Positions 8,517-15,090 of a stretch of 30,135 nucleotides of DNA are shown piece by piece. The DNA comes from Lachnospiraceae bacterium UBA3821 (GTDB lineage: Bacteria; Bacillota; Clostridia; Lachnospirales; Lachnospiraceae): NCBI GenBank assembly GCA_002368865.1, contig DFDT01000224.1, positions 1-30,135 on the forward strand, in the 5' to 3' direction. Both the position numbers and the translations under genes were made by a program. The notes beneath the pieces were generated by a model that saw nothing but the letters and a program-made list of their open reading frames with translations, had not been told where the DNA came from and ran no database searches. The first letter of the stretch is position 1. Every line of letters starts with the position of its first letter.

Positions 8517-9733
8517 GTGGAGCGGAGATTTTGTATCAGGGGATAACGGAGATCGATGATGATCTGATCGAGATGGCACAGAATTATAGTTATGAAATTT
8601 GCGGTATACAAAAAGGCGTACAAAACTATGATCCACAGAGGTATGGTGTGCGAAAAAAGAATTTTTGGATCAGATGGGGTTATAGCATTTGTGCAGCAAT
8701 CATTGTTGCGGTTTTGTTGACTCTGCCCATGAATCGAGTGATGGTGGAGGATCCAGGGGTGATAAAGGAAGAACAGATTGATGGGGAACAGAGTGGAGCA
8801 TCGCAGACCGCAGACATTGAGACGAAACTTATAGAAGACTATTCGGGACAGGAGACAACCGGGAGCGCGGGCGGAGTTGTCGGGGAAAGCCAGGCAGCAA
8901 AGAAAACGCTGATTGTCAATGAAACAGATCAGATGATAAGTGCGGATATGGATGTCCGTTCCGTCTCGCTTTTGACCAAAATGCCTGAAGAGGTTTATGA
9001 GGAATGCTGGGAGGATTTCCGTGCAACAATGGGAATCGGATGCGAGGAATTTCAAGCAAGTATTTTTCCGGAGAGCATCTGGGAGACGCGGGATGTGATC
9101 AGACTGCTAAACGGCAATCATGAAACTGCCGATTATCAAATGCATGATTATGTTTTCTATTTTAAGAAAAAAGCAGATAGGGTGACGGTAAAGGTTGCGG
9201 CATGTGCGTTTGAGGAGCCCTTGCGGGACTATTATATATCCTGCGACACACCCGGGGAATCTATGTTAAAGCAAGGTATTTCGGCAGTTGTATACAAGTG
9301 GCAGGATATGTTGATAGCGCAGTTTGTGTGCCGCGGGATTCATATGGATGTGGAGACAAACGGATTGGCGGAGGAGGAACTGGCGGAATTATTGAATCGG
9401 ATTGTGATGAGTGGAGTGCATTCTCAGTCTTATTCGGACACAGCTGATGTGCCGGTTGACGAAAGCACCTACCATGAGGCGAGAACCTATTCCGCAGAGA
9501 TCATGGACCTGCAGGAGCGGATCAGCCAGGCGATGGTGGATCGGGAGCTGCCTTTTGTGATCTCATCGGCAATTCGTGAGAATCCGGACAGGATTGTGGT
9601 TACGGTCACGACGCAGGATGAGGCGCTTTTGGCAGAAATTCGGGCTTATGATACGACGGGAAAACTGTTGGAGATTCAATTCGCAGGAGAGAACGGTCAG
9701 GCTTCCATAGAAGATATGGCGGTGTTGGAATGA
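8513..9733 (+). CDS. membrane-anchored anti-sigma factor
   Basis: A 406-residue protein starting inside the sigma gene's stop codon (ATGA). The N-terminal cytoplasmic part (about 1-50) begins with the LYQGITEIDDDLIEMAQ pattern seen in anti-sigma factors paired with clostridial ECF factors. One TM helix spans about 55-73. A long extracytoplasmic part follows, with a Gly/Ser/Glu-rich linker (about 80-140) and a folded region of mixed alpha/beta character (about 145-400). I infer that the N-terminal part binds the sigma factor and the outer part senses an envelope signal, leading to release by proteolysis or conformational change. The ligand is unknown. No terminator with a T-run is seen after it. 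Confidence 0.85.
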   Translation: MSGAEILYQGITEIDDDLIEMAQNYSYEICGIQKGVQNYDPQRYGVRKKNFWIRWGYSICAAIIVAVLLTLPMNRVMVEDPGVIKEEQIDGEQSGASQTADIETKLIEDYSGQETTGSAGGVVGESQAAKKTLIVNETDQMISADMDVRSVSLLTKMPEEVYEECWEDFRATMGIGCEEFQASIFPESIWETRDVIRLLNGNHETADYQMHDYVFYFKKKADRVTVKVAACAFEEPLRDYYISCDTPGESMLKQGISAVVYKWQDMLIAQFVCRGIHMDVETNGLAEEELAELLNRIVMSGVHSQSYSDTADVPVDESTYHEARTYSAEIMDLQERISQAMVDRELPFVISSAIRENPDRIVVTVTTQDEALLAEIRAYDTTGKLLEIQFAGENGQASIEDMAVLE

Positions 9734-9824
9734 TAGAGTAATTTTCACATGGATTCTACGAAGCGTAGATGGATAGAGAGCCTGTAGAGTCGTATATTCA
9801 AGTCAAAAGACAGGAGGGATTGTC

Positions 9825-10607
9825 ATGAGACTGAATACTGCGGCGGCTACGGGCTTTTTATTGTGTATGCTGGCTTTGTTTTACGGAGTGGCGACGAACG
9901 GAGGGCTTGGTGCGATTGTGAATCTGCTGCACTTTCCTTCTGCAGTCATTACATTTGGCGGCGCAATCTTTGCGGCTTTGATGACGGCGGATTCCTTTGC
10001 GGAATTCGGGGAGTGTTTCAAGAGTTTTGGGACGGCCTTTTTGCAGCCCAGGATGGAGGCGGAGGAGAGCTCGGAGCAGGTGCTTGTATTGGCTGATCTG
10101 GCGAGAAAAGAGGGGCTTCTGGCGTTGGAAGAGCATGCAGGGGAGACAGAGGATGCTTTCCTGAAAAAGGGCATCATGCTGGTGGTGGACGGTACGGCGC
10201 CGGAGCTGGTGCGGGACATTCTGGAATCCGAGATGCTGCACAGGGAAACAAACGGAAAGCGGTATGTGAAATTCTGGCAGGATCTGGGAGGTTTCGGACC
10301 GGCCTGGGGTATGATCGGAACCCTTCTGGGACTGATCAATATGATGCGCTCTATGGGAAATGATCCGGGCGCCGTGGGAGAAGGCATGTCGCTGGCATTG
10401 ATCACGACGCTGTATGGGTCTGTCCTGGCGAACTGGGTATGTATCCCGGTGTCCAGGAAGCTGGAAAAGTATTATGCCAAGGAGCTGCTCCATATGGAGA
10501 TCTGTGTGGAAGGGATCCTCTCTATTCAGGCGGGAGAGAATCCGAGAGTGATCCGCGAGAAGCTGAATTCTGTGATCGAACTGCGCAGGGAGGAAGATGC
10601 TGCGTAA
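9825..10607 (+). CDS. motA: MotA/TolQ/ExbB-type proton channel protein, without a MotB partner
   Basis: A 260-residue protein with the MotA layout: TM1-TM2 (about 5-25 and 33-52, with LHFPSAVITFGGAIFAALM), a cytoplasmic domain of about 100 residues, and TM3-TM4 (about 150-180 and 187-212) carrying the channel signature GMIGTLLGLINMM and ALITTLYGSVLANWVCIP. The C-terminal helix is charged. In flagellar motors MotA works in a complex with MotB, whose gene normally follows directly. Here the next gene is clpS and no MotB-like OmpA-domain protein is found in the window. It has a strong ribosome site, ACAGGAGGG. Either MotB is encoded elsewhere, or this is a non-flagellar proton-driven machine. 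The call to the MotA superfamily is firm; the motility role is not. Confidence 0.85.
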   Translation: MRLNTAAATGFLLCMLALFYGVATNGGLGAIVNLLHFPSAVITFGGAIFAALMTADSFAEFGECFKSFGTAFLQPRMEAEESSEQVLVLADLARKEGLLALEEHAGETEDAFLKKGIMLVVDGTAPELVRDILESEMLHRETNGKRYVKFWQDLGGFGPAWGMIGTLLGLINMMRSMGNDPGAVGEGMSLALITTLYGSVLANWVCIPVSRKLEKYYAKELLHMEICVEGILSIQAGENPRVIREKLNSVIELRREEDAA

Positions 10608-10630
10608 GGCCGGCTTCCTATAATCCTGTA

Positions 10631-10659
10631 TTGCGAAAAAACTACAAATCATGCATAAT
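10631..10659 (+). promoter_or_regulatory. possible promoter of clpS-clpA
   Basis: TTGCGA (10631-10636) and CATAAT (10654-10659) are separated by 17 bases, 44 bases upstream of the clpS start. Both hexamers match the consensus only in part. Confidence 0.4.
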
Positions 10660-10703
10660 TATGGTTGAGACAAATGTTACCCGAAAGATATGGAGGGAGA
10701 TAC

Positions 10704-11003
10704 ATGGCGACAAAAGGTGCGATCAAAGAATGGACGGATACAAAGCTCAAGGAGCCGAAGCTCTATCAGGTCATCATGCTGAATGATGATTTCACCAGCA
10801 TGGAGTTTGTGGTGGAGATTCTGATTGATATTTTTCATAAGGATCCCGTGACAGCGGAGACGCTTATGCTGTACGTGCATAAGAATGGCAGAGCGGTTGT
10901 GGGAAAGTACCCGTATGACATTGCTCTGACGAAGATCGAGCAGGCGACGGACAGGGCGAGGGCACAGGGGTATCCGTTTCGGCTTACGATGGAGGAAGAA
11001 TAG
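10704..11003 (+). CDS. clpS: ClpS, ATP-dependent Clp protease adaptor
   Basis: A 99-residue adaptor. I use ATG 10704, set by GGAGGGAGA at 10692-10699; an upstream in-frame start at 10665 would add 13 unlikely residues. Typical ClpS features are an N-terminal extension (MATKGAIKEWTDTKLKEP), the core YQVIMLNDDFTSMEFVVEIL (NDD contributes to the N-degron pocket), and MLYVHKNGRAVVG followed by YDIALTKIEQA and GYPFRLTMEEE. ClpS binds substrates with destabilising N-terminal residues (Leu, Phe, Tyr, Trp) and hands them to the N-domain of ClpA. clpA starts at the base right after the clpS stop codon, so the two are translationally coupled. Confidence 0.95.
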   Translation: MATKGAIKEWTDTKLKEPKLYQVIMLNDDFTSMEFVVEILIDIFHKDPVTAETLMLYVHKNGRAVVGKYPYDIALTKIEQATDRARAQGYPFRLTMEEE

Positions 11004-13256
11004 ATGGAATTATCCAAAAGAGTGGAGGATGCCTTACAGAATGCGTATGCCTATGCGCAGGAGGAAGGTCTTGAATATATTACACCGGAGATCATTCTGT
11101 TGATGTTGTGCGGGGATAAGGAGTTTGCGTCAGCGTTCGGTGAATGCGGCGGAAATGAGAAAGAGCTGGCAGAGGCATTGAGGGCGTACATAAAGACTTA
11201 TCAGGAAGCGACGGGCGCAGAGGAGCCCGAGCTGTCGGCGGGGGTGAACCTTGCGTTTACTTATGCGGCGCAGAGCTCGGCAAACAGTGGGAATGATACG
11301 ATAGAGCTCAGACATCTTGTATTCGGGATCTGGCGGCTGAAGGAAAGTTTTGCGGTCTACTATATGGAAAAGCAGGATGTGGAAGTTTCGGAATTGCTCG
11401 GTCGACTGACTGCGATCGAGACGGACATGGATACGAATGAGGAAGAGGATGCGGATGAAGAGGAAGACTACAGTCAGCGACCGAGGGAGCAGGATGGGAA
11501 AAGCGGACGCACGCAGGCATCCTGGCGCCAGTATGCGCCCTGTCTGAACGATACGCTGGCAGACGCAAATCCGCTGATCGGGCGGGAGGACGAGCTGGAG
11601 CGGACGATACAGATCCTCTGTAGAAAAGAGAAAAATAATCCGCTGCATCTTGGCGAACCGGGTGTGGGAAAAACGGCGATTACTTACGGTCTGGTGCAGC
11701 GGATCAATGAGGGAAAAGTGCCGGAACCCTTGTCCCGTAGTCGGGTATTTGCGCTGGATCTGGGAGGAATGTTGGCGGGCACACAGTATCGCGGGGATTT
11801 TGAGAAACGCTTCAAAAAGGTACTGGGAGAAATCGAGAAAGAGGAGCAGCCCATTCTCTACATTGACGAGATCCATAATCTGGCAGGTTCCGGCGCGGTG
11901 GGGGAGAGCTCCTTTGATGCGGCGAATCTGTTGAAACCGTATCTTGTTTCCGGACATATCCGGTTTATCGGCGCTACCACTTTTGAAGAATACAAAAAAT
12001 ATTTTGAGAAAAATAAGAGTCTGGCGAGGCGATTTCAGACCGTGGAGATCAAGGAGCCCAGTGAGGCTGAGACCGTGGAGATTTTGAAAGGCTTGCGGCA
12101 AAAATATGAGGAGTTCCACGGTGTGATCTACAAAGAAGGTGTCCTGGAATACGCAGTTTCCATGAGTGCGAAGCATATCAATGAGCGCTTTTTGCCGGAC
12201 AAGGCAATCGACCTGATGGACGAGGCGGGCGCCTACCGGAAACTGCATCCCGTTTCGGAGGATACAACTGTCAACCGGATCGTGGACAGAGACGTTATTG
12301 ACTATGTGCTGACCAAGATCTGCCGTGTGCCACTGGAAACAGTCAAGACGGATGAGGCGGAAGGGCTGGCCACGCTGGAGGAGCGCATAAAAGGCAGGAT
12401 TTTCGGGCAGGATGAGGCGGTTGCACAGGTGGTGAACGCGATCAAATTTTCCAGGGCAGGACTTCTGGAGGAGGGAAAACCTTTGGCGAGTCTGCTGTTC
12501 GTGGGTCCCACCGGCGTGGGCAAGACGGAGATTGCCCGAAGTCTGGCGGAGGAGATGGGCGTGAAGCTGATCCGCTTTGACATGAGTGAGTACGAAGAAA
12601 AGCATACGGTGGCGAAGCTGATCGGCGCGCCGGCGGGTTATGTGGGATATGAGGAGGGCGGTCTGCTCACCGAGGCGATCCGCAAGAATCCCTTTGCCGT
12701 GCTGCTTTTGGATGAGATTGAAAAGGCGCATGCCGACATTTACAATATTTTGCTGCAGGTGATGGATTACGCCACACTGACGGACAATCAGGGCAGGAAA
12801 GCGGATTTTCGGAATGTGGTGCTGATCATGACCTCCAATGCGGGGGCCAATCGGATCGGCAAAAAAGGCATCGGATTTGAGAGTACAGCCGAGAACGCCA
12901 GTGTGTTGATGGAGGAAGTGAAGCGTACCTTCCAGCCGGAGTTTCGGAACAGGCTGAACCGGATCGTAGTCTTTCACGGTATGGACGAAGCGATGGCAAG
13001 ACAGATCATAGGGAAAAAGCTGGATGAATTAAAAGAGCTTTTGGAAAAGAAAAAGGTGGAGTTGCAAGTGGAGGAAAGTGCTCTTGATCTGATCAGGGAA
13101 AAAGGGGTCAGCGAGGAGTTTGGTGCCAGAGAGATTGACCGTGTAATCCGCAATGAGGTGAAACCTCTGCTGGTGGACGATATTTTGTTCGGGGCGCTGA
13201 AACAGGGCGGAACGGTGCGGCTTATGGCAAAGGACGATCAGTTTTGTATGGAGTGA
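11004..13256 (+). CDS. clpA: ClpA, AAA+ unfoldase of the Clp protease
   Basis: A 750-residue class I Clp ATPase. Order: a Clp N-domain (about 1-145, which binds ClpS), an acidic linker (about 145-180, EEEDADEEED), AAA+ domain 1 with Walker A GEPGVGKT (217-224) and Walker B ILYIDEIHNL, AAA+ domain 2 with Walker A GPTGVGKT (501-508), pore motif GYVGYEEGG and Walker B LLLDEIEKAH, and a C-terminal D2-small domain. IGF at 623-625 is in the place of the loop that docks ClpP. There is no long coiled-coil M-domain between the AAA+ modules, which sets it apart from ClpB and ClpC. It unfolds substrates and feeds them to ClpP; a clpP paralogue lies 9 kb downstream. ClpA is less usual in Firmicutes than ClpC. 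Confidence 0.95.
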   Translation: MELSKRVEDALQNAYAYAQEEGLEYITPEIILLMLCGDKEFASAFGECGGNEKELAEALRAYIKTYQEATGAEEPELSAGVNLAFTYAAQSSANSGNDTIELRHLVFGIWRLKESFAVYYMEKQDVEVSELLGRLTAIETDMDTNEEEDADEEEDYSQRPREQDGKSGRTQASWRQYAPCLNDTLADANPLIGREDELERTIQILCRKEKNNPLHLGEPGVGKTAITYGLVQRINEGKVPEPLSRSRVFALDLGGMLAGTQYRGDFEKRFKKVLGEIEKEEQPILYIDEIHNLAGSGAVGESSFDAANLLKPYLVSGHIRFIGATTFEEYKKYFEKNKSLARRFQTVEIKEPSEAETVEILKGLRQKYEEFHGVIYKEGVLEYAVSMSAKHINERFLPDKAIDLMDEAGAYRKLHPVSEDTTVNRIVDRDVIDYVLTKICRVPLETVKTDEAEGLATLEERIKGRIFGQDEAVAQVVNAIKFSRAGLLEEGKPLASLLFVGPTGVGKTEIARSLAEEMGVKLIRFDMSEYEEKHTVAKLIGAPAGYVGYEEGGLLTEAIRKNPFAVLLLDEIEKAHADIYNILLQVMDYATLTDNQGRKADFRNVVLIMTSNAGANRIGKKGIGFESTAENASVLMEEVKRTFQPEFRNRLNRIVVFHGMDEAMARQIIGKKLDELKELLEKKKVELQVEESALDLIREKGVSEEFGAREIDRVIRNEVKPLLVDDILFGALKQGGTVRLMAKDDQFCME

Positions 13257-13264
13257 GGTGTCGT

Positions 13265-13360
13265 ATGCCTGTTTTCAAACTGGAGGAGGACAAAATCTAT
13301 TTTCCGGCGCCGCAACTGGCGGAAAAGGACGGGCTGCTGGAAGGGTATGTAAACTTTTGA
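13265..13360 (+). pseudogene. aat: N-terminal fragment of aat (leucyl/phenylalanyl-tRNA-protein transferase)
   Basis: A 31-codon frame starts nine bases after clpA, with GAGGTG before its ATG. The first residues, MPVFKLEEDKIYFPAPQLAE then KDGLL, match the N-terminus of Aat, which typically reads MPVFxL...FPxPxLAxxDGLL before a conserved GGDL. Full Aat is about 200-240 residues and attaches Leu or Phe to N-terminal Arg or Lys, creating the degrons ClpS recognises. Here homology stops just after DGLL, and the frame runs into a repeated sequence (13348-13365) and a stop codon. No remainder of aat is visible downstream. I infer that the gene was cut by the event that brought in the following accessory genes. 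The match is from memory of the family, not a search. Confidence 0.7.
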
Positions 13361-13365
13361 TGAAA
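13348..13365 (+). repeat. direct repeat copy 1 (TGTAAACTTT-N2-ATGAAA), at the aat breakpoint
   Basis: TGTAAACTTT at 13348-13357, two variable bases, then ATGAAA at 13360-13365. The same arrangement, with TTGAAA, recurs in the same orientation at 19727 and 22487. This copy supplies the final residues and stop codon of the aat fragment. Confidence 0.6.
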
Positions 13366-13387
13366 ATATCTTCGCGAAAAGGAATAC

Positions 13388-13407
13388 AATTTGTTATGTA
13401 ACAAATT
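13388..13407. promoter_or_regulatory. perfect palindrome, candidate operator of the kinase operon
   Basis: AATTTGTTA (13388-13396), a two-base centre TG, and TAACAAATT (13399-13407) form a perfect 9+9 inverted repeat. It overlaps a possible -10 (TACAAT, 13385-13390) and lies 144 bases upstream of the XRE-like regulator gene. A dimeric regulator could bind it; no T-run follows, so it is not a terminator. Confidence 0.45.
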
Positions 13408-13415
13408 TTAAATAA

Positions 13416-13450
13416 TTGGTCGGATGGAAAAAAACCATAAAACCGGTCAA
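13416..13450 (+). promoter_or_regulatory. leader RNA hairpin before the XRE-FHA-kinase operon
   Basis: TTGGTCGG (13416-13423) can pair with CCGGTCAA (13443-13450) through eight pairs, two of them G-U. Inside it ATGG (13424-13427) pairs with CCAT (13435-13438), leaving an all-A loop of seven and a bulge of four A. It ends ten bases before the ATG-proximal AGGAGG-containing segment of a 13-codon frame. Confidence 0.4.
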
Positions 13451-13467
13451 AGACAGGAGGCGAAGAT

Positions 13468-13509
13468 ATGATCGGACAAGAGATTGGACAAGAACGGATC
13501 AAAACATAG
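13468..13509 (+). CDS. possible 13-residue leader peptide
   Basis: ATG 13468 is preceded by AGGAGG (13455-13460) at seven bases, the best ribosome site in this region, yet the frame encodes only MIGQEIGQERIKT before TAG. It lies in the leader of the kinase operon, 41 bases before the start of the next gene. It could be an attenuation or coupling peptide, or a chance frame beside a ribosome-like site. The GQEIGQER repeat is notable, but I know no family. Confidence 0.3.
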   Translation: MIGQEIGQERIKT

Positions 13510-13550
13510 AGGAATGCTGAGATACGGATGAGAGGAAAGGTGCAGACAAG

Positions 13551-14555
13551 ATGGAAACCGTATGGATCAAAGAGGCCATTGCGAAATGTGAGGATGTGGA
13601 GGAGCTTCGGGAGAAAGTATTTCCTTTGATTCGGACGCAGAAGAAAATGTGGGCGGATAAAGTGGGGCAGATCCTTCAGGAGAAAGGTTTTACCAAAACA
13701 AAGTTTGCTGAAATCTGTGGAGTGAGCCGAGTGTCGGTGGATAAATGGTGCAAAGGCTCCGTTCCGAAGAATCGGGAGACATTTCTGCGGATCGGCATGG
13801 CTGCGGGCTATGACAGGGAACATATGGATCAGTTTCTGCAGAGGTATGGGCAGTATCCGGCGTTATATTCTAAGAGCCTTGAAGACTGTGTCTGCATTTT
13901 TGTGCTTCATCATGATTATGGTTTGGAAGCAAATGAAACATATCAATACATTCTGAACAAGATCAAGGAAAACATCATCAGGGATGACAGCGCGGAGGCG
14001 ATGGAGGATATCAGTACGGTGCGTTTTGATGAGAAGCTTTCGGCAGTGCAGGACCAGGATGAACTGGAGAGGTTTATTACAGCCAATATTACCATGTTTG
14101 CTAATGCCTACCGCAAATTTTACGCATATGTTAAAATGAATATTCAGGCAAACTACATGGAACCTTTTTGGGTTGGGAGTTTTCATGAAATGGCAGAGAT
14201 TCAGGGGTGGTCTTCGTCCCTGCGGCAGTGTGTGTCTGCCATCAATCAGGGGAAATGGTATCCCACCCGAAATAAGGTGATCTCGCTGGGACTGCATCTG
14301 AGCATGGATCATGAGCAGATTGACGAGATGTTGGAGCTTGCGCATATGGAACCGTTGTGCGCAAAAAATATTTTTGAGAGTGTGATCATGTTTATTCTGG
14401 AGGATGCCAGTCTCAATAACATGCTGAATGCGGAGTCGGAAGATTATGATCCGGAGGCGCTGTGTAATTATGCCAGAGAGATCTTGAGCAAGCTGGATAT
14501 GCCTGAGGTGGATTCTTTTCTGTCAGAATTACCGGAGGAAAACGATGAATGGTAA
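13551..14555 (+). CDS. XRE-like helix-turn-helix protein with internal duplication
   Basis: A 334-residue, apparently cytoplasmic protein. An XRE-type helix-turn-helix spans about residues 38-80 (KFAEICGVSRVSVDKWCKGS). The segment at about 66-122 (KGSVPKNRETFLRIGMAAGY, then DREHMDQFLQRYG) is repeated in divergent form at about 231-286 (QGKWYPTRNKVISLGLHLSM, then DHEQIDEMLELAH), each copy ending in a similar helix (EDCVCIFVL / FESVIMFIL). So the protein looks like two XRE-plus-helical-bundle units, the second degenerate. The start has GAGGAAAGG upstream. It overlaps the FHA gene by 11 bases and heads a four-gene operon with two kinases. I infer that it is the transcriptional output or an autoregulator of that signalling unit. 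No ligand or DNA target is known. Confidence 0.85.
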   Translation: METVWIKEAIAKCEDVEELREKVFPLIRTQKKMWADKVGQILQEKGFTKTKFAEICGVSRVSVDKWCKGSVPKNRETFLRIGMAAGYDREHMDQFLQRYGQYPALYSKSLEDCVCIFVLHHDYGLEANETYQYILNKIKENIIRDDSAEAMEDISTVRFDEKLSAVQDQDELERFITANITMFANAYRKFYAYVKMNIQANYMEPFWVGSFHEMAEIQGWSSSLRQCVSAINQGKWYPTRNKVISLGLHLSMDHEQIDEMLELAHMEPLCAKNIFESVIMFILEDASLNNMLNAESEDYDPEALCNYAREILSKLDMPEVDSFLSELPEENDEW

Positions 14556-15090
14556 GGACGGAAGCCAATTAATTGTGATAGAAAACGGACAATTGAATAC
14601 ATACGCGCTGGACGACAGGCTAGTGTGGGAGGTGGGCAGAGCCTCCAAAGGGAATCTGCCGGATATCAGGCTGTATTCGGACACTGTGAGCCGAAAGCAT
14701 GGGAAGTTTCAGAACATGGACGGTGAGTGGTTTTATGTGGACTATTATGGGAAGAATGGTACTGTGTACCAGAGCAAACGTATCACTGCTGGAGCAAACG
14801 GACGTGTAAAGCCGATCATGCTGAAGGACAGAGATGTGTTTATCTTTGGTGGCGGCGAGACCGCGGTGATCAATCACAAAACAGTGTGGGCCATGTTTGT
14901 CGCTCACGGCAGTGACGAGAGATGGCGTGTGGCGGATACAAAAGGAAATTCCTTGTTTACTTTTACAGATGGCGCAGTTGCGGTGACAAGGGAAAAACCT
15001 GACAAGGGTACTGTGATCGATCTGGATCATGGCATGGCAATTTACATGGGGGATATTACATATTTGGCAGGGGACATCACATTAATATGA
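14545..15090 (+). CDS. FHA-domain phosphothreonine-binding protein
   Basis: A 181-residue protein. The FHA core is at about 8-110 with the key residues in order: G31-R32 (WEVGRAS), S49-x-x-H52 (VSRKHGKF) and N71-G72 (GKNGTVY). These are the residues that contact phosphothreonine. The C-terminal 70 residues (about 112-181) are beta-rich and unassigned; they contain VWAMFVAHGSDERWRV and LDHGMAIYMGDITYLAGD. There is no TM segment. It begins inside the end of the XRE-like gene (11-base overlap) and ends in an ATGA overlap with kinase 1, so its amount is tied to the kinase. The natural inference is that it reads phosphothreonine made by the two kinases and carries the signal, perhaps to the XRE-like protein. 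Confidence 0.9.
   Translation: MNGKDGSQLIVIENGQLNTYALDDRLVWEVGRASKGNLPDIRLYSDTVSRKHGKFQNMDGEWFYVDYYGKNGTVYQSKRITAGANGRVKPIMLKDRDVFIFGGGETAVINHKTVWAMFVAHGSDERWRVADTKGNSLFTFTDGAVAVTREKPDKGTVIDLDHGMAIYMGDITYLAGDITLI

Noticed and set aside
9755..9769. TCTACG-AAG-CGTAGA hairpin between the anti-sigma and motA genes
   Set aside because: The stem is only six pairs and no T-run follows, so I do not call a terminator; it could still be a weak RNA structure.
11130..12977. Long minus-strand open frame (615 codons) opposite clpA
   Set aside because: It is the shadow of clpA, which has complete AAA+ motifs; the antisense product is rich in Arg, His, Leu and Gln with no domain pattern and no ribosome site.
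13348..13390. Reading the repeated TGTAAACTTT-N2-TTGAAA sequence as a promoter -35
   Set aside because: At none of the three copies is there a convincing -10 at 16-18 bases; for copy 1 the nearest TACAAT is 22 bases from TTGATG.
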